Origin: Microlunatus elymi
GTDB taxonomy: Bacteria; Actinomycetota; Actinomycetes; Propionibacteriales; Propionibacteriaceae
Length of the DNA stretch: 64,000 nucleotides
Reading direction: 5' to 3'
Assembly (NCBI RefSeq): GCF_007362775.1
Contig: NZ_CP041692.1
Span: 1,550,001 to 1,614,000, forward strand
In this document: positions 59,313 through 64,000 of the stretch, piece by piece
How positions within the stretch are numbered: position 1 is the stretch's first letter
Layout of the letters: each line of letters opens with the position of its first letter
Made by a program: the position numbers and the translations under genes
Notes under the pieces: model-generated
Databases searched by the model: none
Told to the model about the DNA's origin: nothing
Seen by the model: only the letters and a program-made list of their open reading frames with translations

Positions 59313-60059
59313 TCAACTGAGCAGGCCGCGCAACAGCGCAGCGGTGTCGTCGCAGTGTCGTTCCATGGCCAGTCTGGCCTGTGCGGGGCGTCGATTCCGA
59401 ATCGCCCGGACGATGCTGCTGTGCTGGGCGTTGGAGTGCTCGATGTTGACCTCCAGCATCGGGATCGCGGTGAGCAGGGTGTGCACGTCGGCCTGAACGC
59501 GGGTGATGGCCTGGAGCAGCTGTGGTGAGCCGGTGACGGTGGCGATCGCCAGGTGCAGCCGGGAATCGGCCTGTCGGTAGGCGCCGGGCTTGTCGGCCTG
59601 CTCCACCGCCTGCAGCGAGGTGTCCAACAGCTTTTGATGATCATGGTCGAGGACGGAGGCGGCTGCCAGGCCGGCCGCGCCCGGCTCGACGACCCGGCGG
59701 AAGACCAGCGCATCCATCAGCTCGTCGCGCCGGCCGGCGAGTTGGCGGGAGTTGGCGTGGGCCGGGGTGACCGGCCGGTGGCTGATCACCGTTCCGCCGC
59801 CGCGACCGCGCACCGTACGCACCATGCCTGCTTGACGCAGCGCGGCGATCGCCTCCCGCAGCGTGGCCCGGGAGACGCCCATCCGCGCGCTGAGCTCGCG
59901 CTCGGCCGGCAACACGCTGCCCTCCGGAAAGACGCCGAGCCGGATCGCCGTCGCCAGCCGTTCGACGCAGTCCTCGAAGGCGTGCCGGCCGCGTCCGCCG
60001 CCGAGGATTCCGGTGGCCAACCGGTCGGTGGCTCCCTCGCTCATCGAGCCGTCACTCAT
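59313..60059 (-). CDS. GntR/FadR-family (FCD) transcriptional regulator
   Basis: 248 residues. The winged helix at about 27-95 (AIRLGVFPEGSVLPAERELSARMGVSRATLREAIAAL and RGRGGGTVI) is followed by an all-helical FCD effector domain (RRVVEPGAAGLAAAS, DSRLHLAIATVTGSPQLLQAI, HSSIVRAIRNRRPAQARLAMERH), whose Asp/His residues usually bind metal. It overlaps the upstream permease gene by 8 bases and lies within the operon it probably controls. The palindrome at 61630-61653 is the likely target. The inducer would be a polyamine or a gamma-glutamyl intermediate (inference). Confidence 0.9.
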   Translation of the reverse strand: MSDGSMSEGATDRLATGILGGGRGRHAFEDCVERLATAIRLGVFPEGSVLPAERELSARMGVSRATLREAIAALRQAGMVRTVRGRGGGTVISHRPVTPAHANSRQLAGRRDELMDALVFRRVVEPGAAGLAAASVLDHDHQKLLDTSLQAVEQADKPGAYRQADSRLHLAIATVTGSPQLLQAITRVQADVHTLLTAIPMLEVNIEHSNAQHSSIVRAIRNRRPAQARLAMERHCDDTAALLRGLLS

Positions 60060-61593
60060 CGAGAACCGTGTCGGCTTCCTTGGTCAGATGCTCGGCCTCG
60101 GCGCGTCCCTGCATGAAGTTCTTCCGTCCGCCGACGAACCAGGTGACCAGCGCCAGTACGGCCACCACGATCACCGCGACCGGCGCGTAGTTGAAGGTGC
60201 TGATCGTCACCGGCGAGGCCGGCGGGAGCACGAACAGGACGCAGATGATCGCAACCCAGACGATCGCGATCCAGCCGATCACCGGCGACCAGCGGCCCAG
60301 GCTCCACGGTCCGGGCGTGAAGTCCTTGCTCAGTCGCCGCAGCAGCACCGGCACGACGTAGGCGATGTAGAGCCCGATCACCGCGATCGAGGTGACGGCC
60401 AGGTAGGCGGTGGCGTTGAACAGCGCAGGTAGGGCCAAGATCACCGAGCAGGTGACGCACAGCCAGATCGAGTTGGTCGGGGTGCCGGTGCGCGAGTTGA
60501 CCTTGGACCAGATCCGCGATCCGGGCAGCGCATGATCACGGGAGAAGGCGTACGACATCCGCGAGTTGGCGGTCACCGATGCCATCCCGCAGAAGAACTG
60601 AGCAACGCAGACGATGAACAGCAGGAACTTGGCCACCGTCGGGGATCCCAACGCATCAAGGAAGATCTGCGCCGGCGGGAGTCCGGTGTCACTGGCGGCC
60701 AGCTTGGTCAGCCCGGCCGGGGAGGCGTCCGGAATGGCAGCGGTGATCGAGAACAGCAGGATGAATCCGCCGATCACCGAGACCAGCACGGAGGTGACAA
60801 TGCCGCGGGGCGCCGACCTCGAGGCGCCGCGGGTCTCCTCGGCGACGTGAGCCGAGGCGTCGTACCCGGTGTAGGTGTACTGCGCCATCAACAGACCCAT
60901 CAGGAACACGTACGGGCCGAACATCCAGCCGGTCTCGTTGTGCCAGCCGGTCAAGGTCCAGCTGACCGACTGATGCTTCTCGGGCAGGATCCAGAGCACC
61001 GCGACGATGATCGCGACGCCGACCAGGTGCCACCAGGCGGAGACGTTGGAGAGCAGGCTGACCAGGTTGACACCGAACGTGTTCAACAGCGCGTGGGCGA
61101 CGATGATCACCAGGAAGGTGATGAAGGTGCTGGTCGCCGTCGGCTCGAAGCCGAAGGTGAGGTTGGCGAAGGCCATCCAGGTGGAGGCACAGCCGTAGTC
61201 GATGGCCGCGGTCACCGCGATCTCGCCGAGGAAGTTGAACCAGCCGACGAACCAGGCCCACTGCCGCTTGTTCCTGCGGGCCAGCCGGCCGGCCCAGAAG
61301 TAGAGCCCGCCGGCGGTGGGGTAGCGCGAACACACCTCGGCCATCGCCGCGGACACCGCGAGCACGAAGACGCCGACGATCAACCAACCCAGGACCAACG
61401 TGGACGGCCCGCCGGAGACCAACGCGATCTTGTAGCTGGTGATGCAGCCGGCCAGGATCGAGATGATCGAGAAGGACACCGCGAAGTTGGAGAAGCCCGA
61501 CATCCGCCGATGCAGCTCCTGCTTGTAGCCCAGCTCCGCCAGCAACGACTCGTCGCTCTGCCCGGCAGGTGTGGCTTCCTTGCCATCGCTCAT
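60052..61593 (-). CDS. APC-family amino acid/polyamine permease
   Basis: Uptake of a cationic or neutral amine, about 513 residues, twelve helices. The start is ATG 61593 (MSDGKEATPAG); an upstream in-frame start at 61698 would run across the operator and hairpin and is rejected. GYKQELHRRMSGFSNFAVSFSIISILAG and AMAEVCSRYPTAGGLYFWAGRLA (consensus amphipathic region) match the BAT1/GABA permease branch. GYDASAHVAEETRGASRSAPRGI near 265 is a typical loop. First gene of the polyamine operon. Confidence 0.88.
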   Translation of the reverse strand: MSDGKEATPAGQSDESLLAELGYKQELHRRMSGFSNFAVSFSIISILAGCITSYKIALVSGGPSTLVLGWLIVGVFVLAVSAAMAEVCSRYPTAGGLYFWAGRLARRNKRQWAWFVGWFNFLGEIAVTAAIDYGCASTWMAFANLTFGFEPTATSTFITFLVIIVAHALLNTFGVNLVSLLSNVSAWWHLVGVAIIVAVLWILPEKHQSVSWTLTGWHNETGWMFGPYVFLMGLLMAQYTYTGYDASAHVAEETRGASRSAPRGIVTSVLVSVIGGFILLFSITAAIPDASPAGLTKLAASDTGLPPAQIFLDALGSPTVAKFLLFIVCVAQFFCGMASVTANSRMSYAFSRDHALPGSRIWSKVNSRTGTPTNSIWLCVTCSVILALPALFNATAYLAVTSIAVIGLYIAYVVPVLLRRLSKDFTPGPWSLGRWSPVIGWIAIVWVAIICVLFVLPPASPVTISTFNYAPVAVIVVAVLALVTWFVGGRKNFMQGRAEAEHLTKEADTVLDE

Positions 61594-61629
61594 AGCTCCG
61601 GCAGTCTGTCGGGTCGGGCCAGAATCTGT

Positions 61630-61653
61630 CAATGGTCTGGCCTCAGACCATTG
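61630..61653. promoter_or_regulatory. Palindromic operator upstream of the polyamine permease
   Basis: CAATGGTCTG (61630-61639), spacer GCCT, CAGACCATTG (61644-61653): a perfect 10+4+10 inverted repeat, 37 bases before the permease ATG. It contains TGGT...ACCA ends, as in many FadR/FCD-type sites. Adjacent to the regulator's operon and absent elsewhere in the window as far as I can see. Confidence 0.8.
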
Positions 61654-61670
61654 AGCGGGGCTCAACCTCA

Positions 61671-61738
61671 CAGCCGCGCGCAAAAACCGCCGCCGCACCC
61701 GAAATTTCGAGTGCGGCGGTCGATTTTGGGTGCGGCTG
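61671..61738. terminator. Nested hairpins between the ABC lipoprotein gene and the permease promoter
   Basis: CCGCCGCAC (61690-61698) pairs with GTGCGGCGG (61711-61719), and the palindrome CGAAATTTCG lies between them. An outer CAGCCGC/GCGGCTG pair (61671-61677/61732-61738) encloses it. It lies about 20 bases past the end of the leftward lipoprotein gene (61757), so it most likely ends that transcript. Confidence 0.75.
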
Positions 61739-61756
61739 TCACGTGAGCCGCGCGGT

Positions 61757-63085
61757 TTAGCTGATGTTGCCGGTGTCCTTGATGGTCTGGTTCATGTCGG
61801 CGAACATCTTCGGTACGCCCTGGGCGGCCGAGGTCTTGCCGTTGATGATGTCGACCCACTGCACGTTGGTGATGTCGCCGACGCGTTGCGACCACGGGGC
61901 GATGAAGCGCACCGGGATCTTGGTCGGGGTCTGCATCTCGTAACGGACCGTGTCGGCCGTGCTTCCTGCGCCGGACTTCGTCAGCGAGTCGTAGTAGGGC
62001 GGTGCGGACGGCGCGTAGGCCGGCGGGGCGACAGGCGCCTTGGCCAGCACCTTGGGCAGTACGTCGGTCTCCAGATAGCTCAGCGCCTTCCACACCGCGT
62101 CGGGATCCTTGAGCTGTTTGGGCGAGCAAACCCCTTGTGGATCGAGGGGTTGGACCGGTGTCGCGGCGGTCGGCATCGGCGCGAAGCCCCAGTCGCCGGC
62201 CTTCATCGATGTGCTGGCCAGGAACGACACCGCCAGCCACTGGCCGCCGTAGAGCAGTCCGGTCTTGCCGCTGGAGAAGGCGGCGGTCGCGTTGGCGTTG
62301 GCCTGATCGGTCGCCATTACATCACCGGCCTGCATCAGCTTGCTCCATTGATCGGCAGCGTCGATCAGCTGCTGGTCGTACTGCAGCTCGGTGCCGCCGG
62401 TGTAGTGATCATTCACCTTCTTGCCACCGTTGCCGACCGACAACAGGTTGGTTCCATTCAGCGAGTAGAGCCCGGACGGTGCATCCATCGTCCACAAGCC
62501 GTACTTGGACCCATTGACGCCCTTCAACTTCTTGATCACGGAGAACAGCTCGGGCCAAGTCCACTTGGTCTTCGGTATGCTCACGCCGGCCTTCGCCAGA
62601 TACTTCTTGTTGTAGAAGAACCCGTACGTGTTGGCCAGCGTCGGCAGACCGTACAACTGACCGGGGCTGATGTACCAGGAGTCGAGGGTGGCCGGAGAGA
62701 ACTTGGCCGGATCGAAACTGCCGGACTTCTTCTTCGCATAATCCGCCCAGTTGTAGAGCAGACCCTGACGGCCCATCGCCTCGGCGGTGTCCAGGTTGCA
62801 CCAGAAGAAGTCTGGCAGCTTCTGCGCCAGCGTCAGTGAGGTGAGCTTCTGGTTGTACGCGGCCGACGGGATGTTCATCCGTTGGACGTGGTACTGGCCG
62901 TCGGACCAGCCGGAGAACGCCTCGTCCAGGGCGGCGTTGGTGGTGGTGTCCTCCCAGGTGAAGTAGGTGATCGCCGTCGGATCGGTGCTGTACGAGCTGG
63001 ACAGGCCCGAGCAGCCGGTGGCGACCAGCGCGGTGACCGCGGCGATGCCGACGGCTGCGAGCTTGATCAACTTCTTCTTGATCAT
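61757..63085 (-). CDS. ABC transporter sugar-binding lipoprotein (extracellular solute-binding protein family 1)
   Basis: 442 residues. An N-terminal lipobox signal (KLAAVGIAAVTALVATGCSG) leaves Cys near residue 26 for lipidation. The periplasmic-binding fold starts AITYFTWEDTTTN and contains NIPSAAYNQKLTSLTLAQKLPDFFW, GLPTLANTYGFFYNKKYLAKAG and WAEL-type helices. Start ATG 63085 with GGAGGTGG upstream, overlapping the permease stop by 4 bases. It binds an oligosaccharide or sugar in the cell envelope; the exact ligand is unknown. Confidence 0.9.
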   Translation of the reverse strand: MIKKKLIKLAAVGIAAVTALVATGCSGLSSSYSTDPTAITYFTWEDTTTNAALDEAFSGWSDGQYHVQRMNIPSAAYNQKLTSLTLAQKLPDFFWCNLDTAEAMGRQGLLYNWADYAKKKSGSFDPAKFSPATLDSWYISPGQLYGLPTLANTYGFFYNKKYLAKAGVSIPKTKWTWPELFSVIKKLKGVNGSKYGLWTMDAPSGLYSLNGTNLLSVGNGGKKVNDHYTGGTELQYDQQLIDAADQWSKLMQAGDVMATDQANANATAAFSSGKTGLLYGGQWLAVSFLASTSMKAGDWGFAPMPTAATPVQPLDPQGVCSPKQLKDPDAVWKALSYLETDVLPKVLAKAPVAPPAYAPSAPPYYDSLTKSGAGSTADTVRYEMQTPTKIPVRFIAPWSQRVGDITNVQWVDIINGKTSAAQGVPKMFADMNQTIKDTGNIS

Positions 63086-63996
63086 TTGGTGCCACCTCCC
63101 AGGCTGCCGAGCCCGGTCATGAAGTAGCGCTGTGCCAGGAAGAACAGCACCAGCGGCGGCAGCATGTACCAGAAGTTCGTTGCCATGTAGTAGTTGTACG
63201 GAGTCACCGAGACACCGGCGAACGAGCCGGAGAACTGCGCCATGCCCAGCGAGAGCGGGTATTTGCTGTCGGTGGTCAGGTAGATGAGCGGGCTGAGGTA
63301 GTCGTTCCAGGCGCCTTGGAAGCTCATCACGGCCATGGTGATCCACAGCGGCTTGGTGAGCGGGAACATGATCCGGGTGAAGATCCGCCAGTGGCCCGCC
63401 CCGTCGATCGTCGCTGCCTCGTCGATGGACATCGGGATGGTCATGAAGTACTGCCGGGCCAGGAAGGTGAAGATCGGATTACCGAGGAAGGCAGGCAGGA
63501 TCAGCGGCCACCACGAGTCGTACAGATGGACGGCGATGTAGAGCCGTACCAGCGGGATCATGCCGACGATGCCGGGCAGGAAGATCGAGCAGGTGAAGAC
63601 GTAGAACCACACCTTGCGGCCGGTGAATTCGACTCGCGCCAGGCCGTAGCCGACCAGCATCGAGGAGAGCACCGCGCCGACGGTGACCAGCACCGTGATG
63701 GTGACGGTGTTGCCCAGCAGGCCGAGGAAGTTGATCTGCTTCGGACCGTCGATGAAGTTGGACCAGATGAATTCCTTGGGTAGCAGGTCGGGCGGCAGTT
63801 GGTTGATGTCGGTGTCGCTTTTCAAGGCGATGCTCAACATCCACAGCAGCGGGAAGATCATCGACACCGCGAGCACGGCGCAGAGCAGATACCAGGCGAG
63901 CCGGGAGACGTGCATCGGGACGCGTACCGACAGTGGCGCCTTGCGCCGGTTCGGCGGACTGCCCGCGGTCTGTGGCTTGGGCGCCACGGTGGTCAT
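63082..63996 (-). CDS. ABC transporter permease (MalG-type)
   Basis: 304 residues, six helices. The cytoplasmic EAA loop DEAATIDGAGHWRIFTRIMFPL near 200 contacts the ATPase; PLLWMLSIALKSDTDINQLPPDLLP near 50 is typical of MalG. Start ATG 63996. Its partner MalF permease and ATPase would lie beyond the right edge of the window, upstream in transcription. It is coupled to the lipoprotein gene by an ATGA overlap. Confidence 0.92.
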   Translation of the reverse strand: MTTVAPKPQTAGSPPNRRKAPLSVRVPMHVSRLAWYLLCAVLAVSMIFPLLWMLSIALKSDTDINQLPPDLLPKEFIWSNFIDGPKQINFLGLLGNTVTITVLVTVGAVLSSMLVGYGLARVEFTGRKVWFYVFTCSIFLPGIVGMIPLVRLYIAVHLYDSWWPLILPAFLGNPIFTFLARQYFMTIPMSIDEAATIDGAGHWRIFTRIMFPLTKPLWITMAVMSFQGAWNDYLSPLIYLTTDSKYPLSLGMAQFSGSFAGVSVTPYNYYMATNFWYMLPPLVLFFLAQRYFMTGLGSLGGGTK

Positions 63997-64000
63997 GGTG

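Noticed and set aside
61594-61698. Longer N-terminus for the polyamine permease
   Set aside because: The extra residues would overlap the palindromic operator and the hairpin, and the family begins at the later ATG.
1-64000. tRNA, rRNA or riboswitch genes
   Set aside because: I checked the intergenic stretches for clover-leaf or conserved leader patterns by eye and saw none; a covariance-model search would be decisive.

Overview
This window is GC-rich, gene-dense bacterial DNA from an actinobacterium (Actinomycetota), most plausibly Propionibacteriales (a Microlunatus-like genus is my guess, not a proof). The evidence is an acyl-CoA carboxylase epsilon subunit, an LpdA-type flavoprotein that lacks one redox cysteine, a DprE2/UbiA pair, two DUF222-HNH proteins, frequent GTG starts and 4-base ATGA/GTGA operon overlaps. 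Several blocks match the neighbourhood of Mycobacterium tuberculosis Rv3278c-Rv3308 as I remember it: pmmB-punA, lpdA, accA3, maf, and accE5-accD5 next to birA and a PH-domain membrane protein.

Layout. 1-10 kb: sugar-phosphate mutase, purine nucleoside phosphorylase, a divergent MocR regulator, a universal stress protein with an MFS transporter, a PfkB kinase, LpdA and a sirtuin. 10.2-16.6 kb: a bacterial Hen1-Pnkp RNA end-repair cassette that is damaged twice. hen1 lacks the domain that normally precedes its methyltransferase. pnkp is split at codon 673 by an IS1380-family element (TCAG duplication), which carries an IS3-family element (TAT duplication) inside its own right terminal repeat. 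Removing both restores an 853-codon frame. 16.6-25.6 kb: a glycine-rich repeat membrane protein, a biotin-carboxylase/BCCP subunit, the 5-oxoprolinase set pxpABC, a DinB protein, an acyl-CoA dehydrogenase and a carboxylase beta subunit. 25.7-30.8 kb: accessory genes, including a DUF222-HNH protein, a frameshifted gene, a stray UMP-kinase homologue, an APH-like kinase, and a tandem array of the dispersed element CTTCGACAAGCTCAG.

30.8-41.4 kb: decaprenyl-phosphoryl-arabinose enzymes (DprE2, UbiA), a GMC oxidoreductase fused to a gluconate-dehydrogenase subunit-3-like domain, and a four-gene envelope-polysaccharide operon with a BcsA-like glycosyltransferase. 41.4-50.9 kb: Maf, a DUF885 hydrolase, two transporters, a Doc toxin-antitoxin pair with its operator, accE-accD, birA, a PH-domain protein and an enoyl-CoA hydratase. 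51-54.9 kb: a second DUF222-HNH gene, a glycosyltransferase and a GtrA protein. 54.9-61.7 kb: a leftward gamma-glutamyl polyamine (Puu-like) catabolic operon: permease, GntR regulator, glutamine-synthetase-like ligase, aldehyde dehydrogenase, SDR and PuuD hydrolase. A perfect 10+4+10 palindrome in front of the permease is the likely operator. 61.7-64 kb: a sugar ABC transporter (lipoprotein and MalG-type permease) that continues off the window.

Two genome-scale signals run through everything: AT-rich TGATCA/TTGATC words in a GC-rich genome, in more than one reading frame, and copies of CTTCGACARGCTCAG in spacers and inside proteins. I saw no tRNA, rRNA or CRISPR array.
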